Source of the DNA: Allium sativum | Taxonomy: Eukaryota; Streptophyta; Magnoliopsida; Asparagales; Amaryllidaceae | Reading direction: 5' to 3' | NCBI GenBank assembly: GCA_030737875.1 | Contig: CM060910.1 | Location: 632,015,303 to 632,079,302, forward strand | DNA length: 64,000 nucleotides | Shown here: piece by piece, positions 10,491 through 24,231 of the stretch | Layout of the letters: every line of letters begins with the position of its first letter | Numbering within the stretch: position 1 is the stretch's first letter | Position numbers and translations under genes: made by a program | The notes under the pieces: generated by a model | The model's database searches: none | Seen by the model: the letters and a program-made list of their open reading frames with translations, nothing else | Told to the model about the DNA's origin: nothing

Positions 10491-13400
10491 TTTAAAATTT
10501 AAGTACTTTATAAATTTGTTTTTACCATATCTCGTACGTACGTTAACGGATTTTGACAAAATCAGGTTCATTGGGCCCGTTGAAACGGGAGGATCGAGAT
10601 GGAGCAGTGTCTGTCAAGACTGGAAGGACGGATTTTTTTTAATTAAATTAAACACTGTTTAATTTAATTAAAAACCAGCGCTGAACGACCCAAACCAGTC
10701 AATGTGAGTTAACCTCACTCAGTTTCTTCCCGTTTATATGTTATATAAATTGGGTTTTGTTTTATGCACTCTGGTTGCTAGTGATTGACCGTTTGCTAGT
10801 TAGGTTTTGTTGATTTGAACAATGAATTTTAAATGGACGTTTAAATTCAGTGAGTTATATAATCATTATTTTTAACGATTTAAATCCAATAAAGGAAATT
10901 CCCTTTATTTATCATGTCTATAAAATAATCATGTTTTGAAATTGGTTGAATTGTTTGCGTGATATGTTTGTCGATTGATGGTCGTCATGTATTATCAGAT
11001 AAATAGAACAGTTCTGATTGGATAGATGAATTAACCGATAACCTTTGGATTGAAATGCAACGGTTGATTTGTTTTAACCAGTGACAATATTGGTTGAGTA
11101 ATTTGGTATCACTTTGCCTGTCAGACAATCATGGATTTTTATCATCAAGAGGGTCGACCTTTATGAGGTTATAACTTATTTTAGGTTTTAAATATATTAT
11201 TTTGAATAAAGCAACTTTAAAAGGAACCAAGTACTTCTATTATTCAAAAATTATGAGTGATTGTTTTGATAAAGTAAAGGCTCATGTTAGAAGAATATAT
11301 AAGCAGATGAGTCGAATTTAAAATAGGGTTATAAAGGGGTTTAATCAAAGGTATAGCTTAAATGATGGGTTTACTTAACGATTTGATTAAGTAAAGGAAA
11401 ATGAAGGTATAAAGGAGTTATGATTAACCTGAGATGAAAAACAAGGTTTATAAAGCAAGTGAGAAGTGAAGAAATTGATTTGGAATTAGAAATACTTAAG
11501 GGCAGTACTTGGACCTTGAGATTTCCCAGAAGGAAAAAGGAAATGGGAAAAAGGGATTTATAATTAAGTTTGGTAAAAAGATTAAGTAATAAGGTCCGTG
11601 ATAATAACCCAGTTAGGAAACAAAGTACTTAATCAAAATGGGAAGTTTATACGAGCGATGTTTGGTAAGAAATTAAATAATCAATGGATTAAGCAATATT
11701 GGTTTTATTTTATAAAAAAGAGATTTCCAAGGGATAAAGTGAATTTGTAAAGCTATAGTTTGGATTAAATAGTTAATCAGAATTTGATTTTATATTGTAA
11801 TAAGATATTGGGGTTTGGATCATGACTTATATTTATCTGAAGATAAGGACGTTGTTGATCAAGGAGGTGAGAGGTAATCAAAATACCCCAACTTGAACGA
11901 CTTCGAAATTACCTGAAGATGCTATTAGTTGCGATGATATAAAGGACGGTAAGAGTTTATTATTTCCTTTAGAAATAATAATACAATGTTTAGTGAAACA
12001 TTGAGGTACATACTTATAGGATGAGAATACCAAAGTAAAAAGGGAAATATGAGAGAATTTCCACGAAAGGGAAACGTATGATTGGGTTTATTCAATAAGA
12101 ATAAACACTGGAAGATGTGAAGTAAATAAAATCCTATTTTTATTTTATGGTTGAATGGTTGTTTTATTTGATAGTTAAATCACCGACTATCAAATCTGGC
12201 CCATACATTTGTTGGTACGGGAAGACCGGGATCGAGTTATATTCGAAAACCATTACGACCAACAAATACGAAAATATAGAGGACATCAGATGACGATTGA
12301 GATGGAGCAATGAAGACCATCGATCTTCATAAAACGGAAGAACCACTTACAATCTCTGATTCGACCTGGAGATATACTGGGGTTCTGTCGTGGTTGAAAT
12401 CTGTGGATTGCAAGGACTACTCGCTACAGATCCATGTGGTGATTCCTATATGAGATGCAGTAGGAGAGTGCCTTCGGTTCATCCTGTTCCTGAATGACTT
12501 GTATGGATGGATGTCTGACAGAGTATTTCCAAAAGAATCGCGTACGTTGATTTCCTCAAACGTGCCATAGTTGGTTAGCTCCCAACTAGAGTGTTTTTGT
12601 GGTCGTCAATTAGCGATATCTAATGGATTTGACGATGTGGCATTCAAAGTGAATGGCAATCAGATGTTTCAAAGGAAATTCTGACCTCAAGCCCCACAGC
12701 CGGTAGATGACAAAAATCGGGCAGGCAGCATGGCTATGTGGGTTGCTCCCGTTTGGGTGTATAATCACCTATCTAGAGGAAATCTTATTTGCTTCTTTAA
12801 TCTATTCGATGTTGTCCCTTGTCGGGAGGACGGTGGGTAGCTCCCAACCGTTGGTGATATACATTCGATACGCTCAAGCGAAATGAGTGGTCGGTCATGT
12901 GAGGGCCGGGTTGCAAGATGTTCTGGTTGAAACCAGTGTATTCGTCTCTAGAGATACACGATCGACATGGGGTCCCATACCTTGTCATGGTTGGAATCCA
13001 ATCTCCAATAAGCGCTTGCGGTTTCAGTTGTATACTACATATGTAGAGCGTGAGATGCAAGCGTTCTACTAGATTCTATTTATTTGTATTTAGACATTAT
13101 TATAATATCAGATAAGTTATTGGTTTCAAAAATGTTTTGGGTTATCGTAAGGTAAAAACCATCCGTATTTATGTGTGGATTTGGTCTTACGATTATCCTT
13201 TTTTTCTCGAAGGGATTTTAACTTTAAAATCAAGTTGGGTGATATCTTAATACTGTGCGAGTTTATCTCACTCTGGTTCACCAGACTGACCCGGTGTTTT
13301 GTAAATGCTCGGGTTAGCCCGGAATGTACAGGTTCAGGTTATCGAATGCTGTGAAGTTCAAAGACGAGCTGAAGGTATTTAGATCTAGTGTCTTGCCGCT

Positions 13401-13703
13401 GTGTGTTGTATATGAGGACAGATTATTATAACTGTCCAGATAAATTGATGTGCTCTGATGATTGTAAGTCATTTCAAGCTCTCAATAAAAATTATTTCCA
13501 TATTATATTTTGTTCTGCTGCGATGTGAGACTCTGTGTTATGTTGGTTCTTCTTCTTCTATTCTATTATTTCTTTCTTTCTTATCTCACCCCCTAATTTC
13601 TTTCTAATAACGTCCAGTGTTGTCGGTGTTTGGAAGGTCGGCATGAGTTACGGTAAAGGTATTTATGTCGATTTTCGAGGCCGAAAATCCTTGGGTCTTT
13701 ACA

Positions 13704-14910
13704 ATTTATGACACTTTAAGACATCGTTCACGATAAACCCAAAATCATACTTTCATTCTAAATGAAATCTTTCACGGAGATCATATCAGCTTATAATCGA
13801 TATGAATTCCCATATCAGACTAACACTATAAGTGGAATAACGAAAAAGCCTTTTAAATTCCTTAAATAGTAAAGGTATTCATCCATATAGATTCATTTCA
13901 ATTATCACCAAATCGATTCCCATTCAACTTCAAGTTAATTCTTTAATTGGAAAACTTAACTTTGTTACATACTTTTCAAATCACAAATATATTAAAATCC
14001 TCATTTTAATCCTTTAGACATGTTTGCAAAACCTTTGGATAACATTGGTTATATCGAAACCTTTTTATTTCAACATGTTCCATAAACTCGTTGCAAACAG
14101 CGTTTCTAAAACAGCTCATTTCGTAAAATAGCATTTTATCTTTTCAAAACTTAGTATATTTATTCCAAATTACTTTTAAATCATTTACTATGATTTATGC
14201 CATTTTTAATAATTTAAAAATAGCTTACTTCGTAAAAATCCAATTTTGACCCCCAAACGGCAACAATGCGATTTTTATTCAAACTTGATTTGAACTTATT
14301 TCAAGATCTAATCGTTGGATTATAAAACTCTCGTTTGCATTTAAAAACTCTTGTCATTTCGAATCAAACATCTTTCGTTTCGAGAAAATCCAATGGTCGG
14401 ATGTTTTCGTACGCTCATTTAAAGTTTCAATCTACATTCGTGAACTGTCGCTACGTGACTAGTCCTATTCAAGCCCGATTATGATTTCCTATCGGAATTG
14501 ATCCAAATTTCTTCCAAAATAGTTTATATATCATATAAAACATATAAAATGACCTTTAAAAACTATACTTCCACTATTTCACTTAAATTCAAATATTTAA
14601 CTTATTTGAATATTATAATATTATTTAAATTATTAAAATAATATTATTTTTCAAACTTTTTCTTTTGAAACTCAAATTTTCCAGATATTAAATTAGAAAA
14701 TAAATAAGACTAACAAAGCCATAAAAGTCAAGTTTGGACTTCGTTGGCATAGAGAACTAAACTTCACTTTCTCCGATTTATATCGAAATTGACTTATTAA
14801 ATTTTCAAACATGGACCAACCATTATATGTTCAAAACTCATCCAATTTCAAATCTGTATTTACAAAAGTTTCTTGTTTTCAACTTAATTTCATTTCTACG
14901 AAAAGTTTTC
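13704..14910 (-). mobile_element. Old minus-strand LTR, continuation after element A
   Basis: AT-rich sequence without open frames that probably continues the LTR interrupted at 1569. It has no LTR end or PBS, and its similarity to A, B and C is weak. The assignment rests on its position on the far side of a complete element and on similar composition. Confidence 0.35.
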
Positions 14911-15124
14911 ACATCATTAACACTTAAAGATCACATTTTTACTTTACTAACTTAAGTGTTTACATCATTAACACTTAAAGATCACATTTTTACTTCACTA
15001 ACTTAAGTGTTTACATCATTAACACTTAAAGATCACATATTTACTTCACTAACTTAAGTGTTTACATCGTTAACATTTAAAGATCACATTTTTACTTCAC
15101 CAACTTAAGTGTTTACGTCATTAA
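14911..15124 (+). repeat. 51-bp tandem repeat, about four units
   Basis: Units start at 14911, 14962, 15013 and 15064, with a partial fifth at 15115. Each unit contains AACACTTAA and, about 25 bases later, TTAAGTGTT, so every unit can fold into a hairpin and units can also pair with each other. The units are about 95% identical, indicating recent amplification. The copia LTR begins immediately after the partial unit. Confidence 0.9.
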
Positions 15125-16546
15125 TGTTGGGCACTCATCATCGAATCAACAACATAAATTACGATTTTAAACTCTAGATAATAGGATCTATACAAAAACA
15201 AATGAATCGAGTGAAATTAAAGTCATACCATTTTAGGGTTTGCGAGAATCCATGAATTCGAAACGGATCTAGGTTGAATCGAAGCTAGCACTACAATCGG
15301 AAGCGCCTCTATTGGTATCCATGAACATTTGTTCAATCGAGTCACACGAGATCGAAATTCAAAGGAATTGGTACTAGCCAATCACCATGAATTTCGGTTT
15401 TCCCTAATTTTTATTTCGTGATTTTTCTATTTGATAGATCGTTATTAAAAGAGGTTGGTACCTCCTTTTGTGTGCGAGAAATAATAGGGTAAATCAAAGT
15501 ACACAGTTAATACTATTTCAAACGAATAAAAAATCAACGTTTGATATTTTATTTGTTTAGAATGGTTCTTCCTTTTCAAACGTTCTTGTTGTGTGACTTA
15601 TAAGTTATTACAACATTGGCAATGATTTTAAATCTTATTTAAAATCATAAACACTTAGTGGCATCTAGTAATGCATCGCTGCTACTCAAGTTATAATAAT
15701 ATTAACGATTCGATACAACCTCTTCTGTAACCAATGTTACAATGTAATTTAATCCTTTTAACCAATATATCCGAGATTAAACTCGAGGCATGGAACGCAT
15801 CATCCTCTTTATAATTTAATCATTTTATCTTGATTGATGAGTAGACTATGTAAAACAAATCAATATTTGAGCACGACCATGCATTTCATAGTCTCACTTA
15901 ATCAAGAGGCCCATGGATATCACTACTTATATTGTAGGGTTAAATTCCATCTAGATCATTCATAATTTTCATTTGATTCGAGATGTATCCAATAATCACC
16001 TTTATCGTCTACTCGATTAAAAGTAACTTTTGATGATATCAAAACACAAATATCCTCGAATAAAATTATAATGATTTCAGGTCTGAGGACCATTGCATCA
16101 CTGTCACTATGAGAATAACTTATAATACTATTAATTATATTCCTTGTAGTTTTCTCATGTTGGGTTAGCCCAAGACGCTATTCTCTAATACGTATTTATG
16201 TATTGACATTAATATCGCGTATATTAATGATCAACCAGATATGATCATCAGTCAATCAACATACTAGTCTCAATGTTTTATTGTTGTCCTATATATACAA
16301 TAAAACTTGACTAAGGACATTTAAAATTATAATATTTATTATTATATTATACAATCTCATGTTCAATCACTTACTTGAACTATATACTTCTGTATTATTA
16401 TTATAAGGACTCCTATTATGTTAATATTTTTATATATTACAGAGTAAATATAAAATAATAGAATCTTTTATTCAAAATAAAATAATTACATTAACAGTGT
16501 TATTAATCACATCAAATGGATTGTCTCTAGGGCATAAACTCTAACA
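15125..16546 (-). mobile_element. Solo LTR of a Ty1/copia-type element (minus orientation)
   Basis: The stretch runs TGTTGGGC...CTCTAACA on the plus strand. On the minus strand it starts TGTTAGAGTTTATGCCC, a common opening of plant Ty1/copia LTRs, and ends CCCAACA. Length is 1,422 bp. No PBS, purine tract or coding region adjoins it, so it is solo. Flanking pentamers ATTAA and ATTTG do not form a clean target duplication, so the ends may have been altered. The copia assignment is from the terminal motif only. Confidence 0.65.
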
Positions 16547-16549
16547 ATT

Positions 16550-18513
16550 TGTAATGACCCACTTTTTCCATATATTTAAGCCGACATTTATCAATCCACA
16601 TCAACTCAAATTACACAGAAAAACAGATAGTTAATAGAAAGAAATTAGAGGGTGAGAAAAGAAAGAAAAAAAAATATTAGAATAGAAGAAGAAGAACCAA
16701 CACAACACAGAGACTCACATCTCCTTTATAAACCTTGTTTGTAAATCTCAGGTTTTAATATAAACCCCATTTTATCTTATCTTCTTTTACTTAATTCAAA
16801 ACGTTATGTAAATATTTAGTTTAAGCTATCGTGTTTGCTTAAAATCCCTTTTTATAACTTAACTCATAAAACTCGGGTTTTTAATATAAAACCCGTTCAT
16901 AACCTTCTTTAACAATTTAACTTTATTTCATTTCAAATTTGATTATATTTGTAAATAAATTTCACTTAAATAGTGATCTTTTAAATTATTATTAACTAGA
17001 ATAATAATTTATCTATCATTAACTACTGTAGAAGTAGTTAAATTCTTTATTAAATAAATTAAATAGTAAATTCTTTTATTAAAATTTTATTAAAATAAAA
17101 CAAATATGTATTAAACCATTTTATTTGGTTAATGACGACAACCCAATTTAATAATCAATTCCAGTTGAAATGGTTGACTTGGTCAACTCAAAACACGATT
17201 ATTTCTTTAACCTATTCCAATTAATTCCTCTTTTTAAATTAATTAATAATATAATTAATTTAAATACTTCATTTAATTGTTTCTTAGAACAATTAATCCA
17301 AATTCTTAATCGTTACTTTAATTTCTGCTCAACTGCTTATAAATCTTATTAACATAAGAATTTGATTTATAAAAACATTTAATAATTATTTATAAACTTA
17401 AATAATAAACATAAATATATATTTCCTTTTAAATATACTTTTATTCGAATTAGTAAATTTCAAACTTTTATTCAAATAAATAGATTTCAAATCTATTTTT
17501 AGTTATAAAATAAAATTTACAACTTTATTTCTGTCGATTCACCTGACGGTAAACCCATATTTAAAAACGATTTGATTTTTAAGTCATCTACCTCCAATTA
17601 CTCAACCCATACTACCCATTTGTTAAAACCATACAAACGTTGAATTCCAATCAACAATCAACAACTAAATTAATTTGTCCAATCCATATTGGTTAAACAG
17701 TTCATATAATTGTAATATGAATAAATAAATAAATTTGAGGAATCTAGTTGGATCCCTCCAACCTGTTATTCCCTACATCCAAATACGGTTACCTCAAATA
17801 CAATTATTCAATAAGAATTATTAAATTTAAACTAATAACAGTAAATAACGAATATTTAACATCAACCAATTTATTTAACAAACAATTCAAACAATTAAAT
17901 TAAAAACACGTTTATATTATTATAAACGTGACCAATAAGGTAAGTTACCTCAATTGGTTCCAATCGTTAAAATAACGGTTGGTTTCACTGAAATTAAACA
18001 ACGTTTAATTTCATCGGTTAGATCGACAAATTAATATAATTAACAAACAATCAACCATTAGCAACCATAACACACAATTATAAAACTCGACTTATATAAA
18101 ATATAAGTGGGGAGAACTAAGTGAGTTTAACTCACCTTGGATTTCCATTTATTTCTGAAGCGGTTCGGTTATAGTTAAATTATACAAACAATCAACCATT
18201 AGCAACCATAACACACAATTATAAAACTTGACTTATATAAAATATAAGTGGGGAGAACTAAGTGAGTTTAACTCACCTTGGATTTCCATTTATTTCTGAA
18301 GCGGTTCGGTTATAGTTAAATTAAATGGTCGTTTAATTTAACCATAAATTCATGTTGCCTCCATCTCTGCCCAGATTGGTTCCATAGTGTTCTGTTCTTC
18401 ACCACGATTCCGGTGTAGCTTGTTTCGTTTGATTTCGTTAACCTCATAAAAAGTTATTAATGATATTAATTTATACAATTTTAATTAAACCAAATATTTC
18501 TTAATTTAATAAT
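16550..18513 (-). mobile_element. Old minus-strand A-like LTR, 3' part
   Basis: It begins TGTAATGACCCA, the reverse of the A-type terminus TGGGTCRTTACA, followed by the reversed pyrimidine-rich tail (about 16625-16725). It then jumps to sequence matching 4220-5000 of A, so about 1.5 kb including most of the conserved block is missing. The GTGAG/CTCAC hairpin (18121-18135) and the palindrome near 17740 are present in reverse. A 1.7 kb solo LTR interrupts it at 18514. Confidence 0.65.
18044..18322 (-). repeat. 141-bp tandem duplication inside the old LTR
   Basis: Two nearly identical copies start at 18044 and 18185. Each carries a TATATAAAATATAAG word and the GTGAG/CTCAC hairpin. The copies differ at only a base or two, so the duplication is younger than the LTR that contains it. 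Confidence 0.92.
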
Positions 18514-20234
18514 TGTAACGTCCCTTACTTAGTAACCTAGACCAGGCCGATAGCTTCTGGGCTGACTTCAATATTTTGCCATCATATAAACGTACGACCC
18601 AGCTCCTTTTAATTAGCAGGCCGACTTGTATTTGAATTTGAACTATTCTGGCTCATCCTTTAAAATCAACAGTACCTTCTCCATTTGTTCCTATTTCTTC
18701 CACCATCTGCTCAGTTAAATTTTGCCTAGTTCGATATTGTTCACCTTCACAACTCCACCGCAACAACCAAAAAGGAAAACGCATAGCCCTCGAAATCAAA
18801 CACTACCTTGCTGCCTTCACGTATATGCACTCCAAAACCCATGCTTCTGTTTTTACGTGACTGGAGTTTTTATACCTTTCTTTTATTTTTAACAGAAGGA
18901 AATTTCATTTGTTTGAATCCCTCAAGCTTACTGGAAGAAAGAACGGTGGACGTATATATATAGAGGGGAATGGAAGGATAGAATCGATGTTAAATCAAGT
19001 AGGAGTAGTTTAGGCATGCAGGCTGATGGTGAAAACACATGCGCAGAAGATACTTCGGATTAAAAGGATTGAGTAGCTGTAAAATATATGTAGCTGGGGG
19101 AGCTGGGTCTATGCAAATTTCATTCCACTGGTAGCAGTTCGATATGAAAACACGGACTATATTGAGTGACTGTGTTGAGTTTTCCATTCACTAGCCTGTG
19201 TGCTTCAATATATAGGATAACTGTGATATAGGCTGGTTGTTGGTAAGCTTTTAGCTATGTGTGTGCTCGTTTACTTAGATATGAAGTTGTTTATATATTA
19301 TTTTGTTTTAATACAATATTGAATTTTAACGCTGACCGTGGTTTACTACTAACCATTAAATAAATGCATCGTCACTCCAGACTCCAAAACGTAACGAAAA
19401 TGGACGAACCGCTACGTCTCAATGTTCCGACTCAAACGAAATTAATTTCGTTGAAAACCGACTCCGTTTGCAAAAACGACGCTATTTTAATTTCGATTTA
19501 TTTATCGATTCACCTTTAAATTGCACATACAGATAAAACAACTCTAATTGGCTCCAAATTGGAAATCTAGTAATAATTAGCTACATGCATTCCAATAAAA
19601 CTCGTTTCGTCGAAAACAGAGGTTGTTTGAAAAGAAAGTTAATTCTAAGGCCTATACACTACTAATATAATATAACTAAATCCAAAATAAACCCTATTTA
19701 AATAATAATAAATTATTATTATCGTATACCTCCAATTGAAATATTATATAGCTTTAAAATAAACAAATATATATTTTAAACTCAATATTAAAAATCTTGG
19801 GTTAAACGATATTCGAATATATATAAAAACCATTAATATTTATTTAATAAATGCTATCGTTTTATTAACGAATTCCATAGCAGATATTCGAAAATTTAAA
19901 CTGGACATAATTCACATTCTATAATATGAAATATCAAATTTTCTCTTCCATTAGAAAAATATAATCAAATCGATTCAAATGTTTCTTGTTTCACAGAATT
20001 CCGACTTATATCGGATCTTGTATATTCAATTGAAGTTCAAATCATAAATTACGAACTACCACAACGTTTCGAGTTTGTTTTATAATTATAATTATATATA
20101 TATATATATATTATATGTTCAGACGTCGTTTAATAAACGAATTATATATTATAAATCCATATAGAATCCCAAATCAATATTTAAAATATTAAATTAAATT
20201 AAACATATGACTACCAAAAATACGGGACGTTACA
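18514..20234 (-). mobile_element. Solo LTR sharing a start module with the C and B LTRs
   Basis: The terminal inverted ends are TGTAACGTCCC (18514) and GGGACGTTACA (ending 20234), length 1,721 bp. On the minus strand, about 160 bp after the LTR start, it has the module with GAAACGTTGTGGTAGTTCG and GAAACAAGAAACATTTG. C carries this near 37450-37550 and B near 25580-25670. It is thus a short-LTR cousin of the giant-LTR families. No internal region is attached. AATT on both sides may be part of a target duplication, but the exact boundary is ambiguous. Confidence 0.7.
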
Positions 20235-20766
20235 CAATTAACACTTAATTATCAAACCAACCCAATATCATCCCATAAACCACATAACAACCCAATATCA
20301 TATCCATTCATTATTAAATCAAACCCAAGCATATATATTAGCTGCTATACAATAACTTAGCCCTTAAGTGTGTAGTTTTCACAACGCGGGATACATTCCT
20401 TCGTTCTCTAAGGCTAAAGGTTTTAGCTTTCTCACTTCAAAGTGATTCTGATTACTTCCAATCTTCAAACATACGGTACTCCGGCAACACGAACTATTTT
20501 TTACTCGAGATTTCAGCAAAACTTTTCTATGCCTACTAACTCTAAACAAAAATTAAAAAGGAGACATCTTTATGTTTGAAATGGTTTAAATGATGGATTT
20601 TTATAGTGTATAGGTTTGGATCTTTGAAGGGAATAGGTTTGTGAGGGGTTTAAAGTGGGAAAGGTGGGGGTTTTGGGTGAAATAGGGCTCGACCTAGGGG
20701 AAGAAGGGCACGACCTTTGAGGAGGAGGGGAGAGGCTTTAGGAGTGGGGTATAAGGAGGTAGGGGA
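20235..20766. other. Unassigned remnant between solo LTR and C array
   Basis: 532 bp. The first part is AT-rich. From about 20630 to 20765 it becomes purine-rich with GGG runs. It probably continues the old minus-strand LTR of 16550-18513. No gene or clear motif is visible. Confidence 0.35.
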
Positions 20767-22434
20767 GGTAAGTTATTCAAATTAGTTATTCGAAGGTAAG
20801 TTATTCAAATTAGTTATTCGAATAGAGTTAAAGGAGTTATCGATTTTATTTTGATCGAAAGGAGTTAGTAAATCGAAAGGAGATTTTCGAATATAGCATA
20901 TTCGAAAGAAAGAGATCGAATATTGTTTATTCGAAAGAGAGAGATTTCGAATATGAGTTATTCGAAGAGAGATAATCGAATATAGGTTATTCGAAGAAGA
21001 GTTAATCAAATAGAGATTACTCGAAAGAGAGTTATACGTCGAATTCGATTATAGCGAATTCGGGAAAGTACTATTTACTTTCCAGGGTTTAAATCAATAT
21101 TTAGTTATTGATTTAGAAATTAGGTGTCTGTTAAATTATTCGAGTTAGGAGATAAAGTTATAATTTAAGTTAGACATAGCAGAAGTAGGAATTATAACGT
21201 TATAGTTATAATCAAACGTTGTCATATAAGAAGTGGATTCGTAACCTGAATCCGAGAATTTGCGTAAACAGATGATTGTAAAAAGTGAGTGATGAACTTC
21301 ATCTATTTCACAGTAAAGGACGTTGTTCAATTAAGGTCTGCGAGGTAATTATACCCCAACTTGATTGACTTCAGAATTGACAAAGGAATAGTTGTGGTTC
21401 GATAGAAAAGGTTGATTTGAAATATAGTTAAGTAATAAGCGATTAATGGATTAAGCGTAACGATGTTTTATACAACGTTCATTGGAAATCCGTAAATGAG
21501 TTTTGGAAACGTTTTCCAAATATAGTCAGATATGTTTTCTAAACATAGAAAATGAAATGTTTTCATGATAAGAATTTAAGAAATAGAGTTAAGCAAATTC
21601 AGAAACTGACTGGAGAGGGTAAGTTGAACGGTTTTCTAAGTGACGATCTGATGTTGGTTTCGACCTTCCGGATTGATACTTAGAGAATTTGTTCTCATAC
21701 TAGTTACAGTTAGGGACTGATAGTTGCGAAACAATAGTGATGTGAAAATAAGCTATGGAAATGTTTTCCAATGATTAATAACATATATTTTCTAAATATA
21801 TGAAAAAGGGAAATATGAACATATGATGATTGATCGATCGAATTTCCATTTGGAAATAAGATCGTTGTTTGTACACCGACATGTTTTCATTTGATAGTTG
21901 AATCACAGACTATCAAAGTTTTTACCATTTTAACGTTGTTAATATGGAGAGACCGGTTGGATTATTATCCAAAGAACCACTCTGTATCGGCATAAGCGTT
22001 GCGAGCAATATGTGCCAAAGATAAATTGAAGACGGAGTAAACTGCAAGGGCTGTTGTATAAGTCTTAGATAACAGTGACTAAGATGGATATACTGAATAG
22101 TGCCTTCGGTTTGTCCAGTCCCAGGACAACGTATATGGAAGAAGGTCTGACAGAGTATATCCGATGGATCGCGTAAGTTGATCTGTGCAAACGTATTCAC
22201 GTTTGGTGGCGGAGGAATTCGTTTCTCTTAGCTATATACCCGTGTTATTTTTGGATAAGTCAATTTGTGATTTGGCGGGTATGACGATGTGGCATTCAAA
22301 GTGAATGGTGATCAGATGTTCTGAAGATAGACGTAGCTTCTAGCCTCACATCGGGAAGTAACAAAAGTTGGGCTAGGCAGCATGGCTAGTTGGGTCATCC
22401 CCAAGCAGGGTGTATTGTCACCGATCTAGGGAAT
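20767..22434 (+). repeat. C LTR1, left part (truncated)
   Basis: It corresponds to LTR2 from 41260 onward, so the first 3.9 kb including the TATA box is missing. The first 28 bp are repeated in tandem (20767-20794 and 20795-20822) whereas LTR2 and LTR3 have one copy. This marks the breakpoint, inside the minisatellite. It ends at GGAAT, where element B inserted. Confidence 0.9.
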
Positions 22435-23000
22435 TGTAACGACCCAGATTTTTGAACAGTTTATTTTAAATATTTAGTATGGTTTTAAATATTGAATTCA
22501 TAATATAAATGAATTTTATATTGGATTTGTTAATTTAATAATCGATATAAGATTTTATTTCGAATATATCTAATTATCGAAACATGAAATGATAACAATT
22601 GAATTCACTGTTAAAAACGGGATTGAAACAATTTGGTCAATCTATTTAAATTTTATATTGAACTAGAACAATAATAATATTTTTATCTCTTCTACACAAC
22701 CGAATTAAATTTCAAAATTTGTGCCAGTGGGTTTAGAATAGCATTTTAATCTTGTAACATCGGTGGTTGCATTGAAATATTGGTTCAGGATATTAAATTA
22801 AGGGACCGCAAGATATTTTAGTTTGTAATTAAAATAAAAATCAATTTAATTCAATTAATGTATGAATTTAAGCCAACATGCCGACCTACATTATAAAATT
22901 GTACAGGCTACTTCTTCTCGAGCTGATATATTTGCTTTCCCCTTCCAATATCAGAGAAACATTGATTTAATGGTTGTACGTCTGTCCCCTTCAACTTCTT

Positions 23001-23006
23001 TATATA
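23001..23006 (+). promoter_or_regulatory. TATA box of the B 5' LTR
   Basis: TATATA about 570 bp into the LTR, preceded by a pyrimidine-rich stretch and followed by a GC-richer segment. The copy in the 3' LTR is at 29881-29886. A and C have TATA boxes at comparable places, upstream of the GTGAG hairpin. Confidence 0.45.
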
Positions 23007-23922
23007 CGCGACGTCTTCCTCTGTTCATTTATACAAGATCGAAAGCCTATGAGAATGGTCTGCTCAAATAAAAACCCCAAACCCCTTTTACTATCTTCAT
23101 CTTGAAGCGCAAGGCTTCTTTGCCTTTCCTCATTTCCATTCAGGAAATTCGAAAGCCATACGGAGTAATAAAATGGCCGAACTCGAAAATCAAACCGCGC
23201 TCGACAGTGAAAGCCGCGACTCCTAAATCTCAACGCAAGGCTTCTGAAATCAATTTTAGGGAAACCAGGGCATCGTCGCAAGTTCGAAGTGAAGCGTGTT
23301 CTGTCATTCATAAAGGGGGTCGACACCGAGACAATCGAGTTTCAAGGGGTCCGATGTATTGCGTATCTCGATTTAGGGTTGCGGGATTTGTGGTATTGAG
23401 AAGTTCGGATCTAGGGGAGTTCGAAATACGAACTTGGACTGGATTGGGAGCAAACTCCATTGGAGTGAGTTCGGATTAAATGTCTGGAGGGTGTTGAACG
23501 GAGCAGGCTACAGGGAGTTCAAGGTTCATCAACATTTGGTGAAACAGTGGACAAAACGAGATGGGAGTTTCGCTGATTTCAAAGGGGCATCGAGATGGCA
23601 GGAATGCAGCTGACTGTGCTAAGGCTATACAAATGAAAGGGGGCTTTCAATTTGAGGAGTTTTCTGAAATCAAAGGGTGATTTAGGGATGGTTCAGAACT
23701 CAATGGAAATCATAAAGAAAGAAAGAAAAGGATTCAAGGTATATATTTACCAAATTTAAAAATATATAGAAATTTAATTATTCATTGTAGTAGTAAATTT
23801 TAAAATGGATGATCGTTAAATCAAAATTGAATAATCATAGGTATACAGTAAATTTCACTCGAGAAAATTCATAGCCGAGACGTTATGGAAATTTGAATGG
23901 ATATTCGACAAAGGAAAATACG

Positions 23923-23937
23923 GTGAGTAAATCTCAC
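23923..23937 (+). promoter_or_regulatory. Conserved GTGAG/CTCAC hairpin, possible splice donor (B 5' LTR)
   Basis: GTGAG and CTCAC with loop TAAAT, 0.9 kb after the TATA box. About 300 bp downstream lies CTAAC followed by a GATGCAGG acceptor-like site (24201-24220), so a short leader intron is possible. The 3' LTR copy is 30803-30817. Confidence 0.5.
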
Positions 23938-24231
23938 TCACCTTTAGAATTATTTTTATTTCATTAAAAATAAATGTTTGTTGCTTGTGTGAATATTTTC
24001 TGGTTGCTTTATATATATTAGTTATTTAGGCTACTATATATATATTGGGTTGATTGATTGGTTGGATTCCCGCAGTCTCATTAGCGGATGCCCGCGGTAC
24101 CATAGCGGATGATTACCCTATACGCCCCACGCTATGATTAGTGGATGACCTTCTATACCGCGATATTCTGCCACGAAGCAGAATGGGTATTATTTATGTG
24201 CTAACATCTGTGGATGCAGGAAAACAGGTTG

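Larger units (their letters stand above)
1570..13703 (+). mobile_element. Element A: non-autonomous Ty3/gypsy-type retrotransposon with giant LTRs
   Basis: This is a complete element: 5' LTR 1570-7232 (5,663 bp), internal region 7233-8056 (824 bp) and 3' LTR 8057-13703 (5,647 bp). Both LTRs begin TGTAAYGACCYGG and end TTACA. A TGGTATCAGAGC primer-binding site follows the first LTR by one base, and a purine tract precedes the second. The flanking pentamers are ATATA and ATTTA, a possible target duplication with one change. The internal region has no gag, protease, RT or integrase reading frame, so the element depends on proteins supplied in trans. In the first 290 bp the LTRs differ at about nine sites (roughly 3%), making it clearly older than B and C. 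Confidence 0.92.
8057..13703 (+). repeat. 3' LTR of element A
   Basis: Direct repeat of 1570-7232 with scattered substitutions and small indels. For example, a 12-base insertion near 11641 is absent from the 5' copy, and the 27-bp tail duplication of the 5' copy is absent here. It ends GTCTTTACA where the 5' copy ends GTCGTTACA. The antisense gene-like segment, TATA box, hairpins and pyrimidine-rich tail are all present. Confidence 0.92.

Noticed and set aside
23102..23479. 125-residue plus-strand frame and 108-residue minus-strand frame (23000-23326) in the B LTRs
   Set aside because: They lie in a GC-richer stretch where long frames arise by chance, overlap on both strands, match no family I know and have no counterpart in A or C. 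The two copies are just the two LTRs of one young element.
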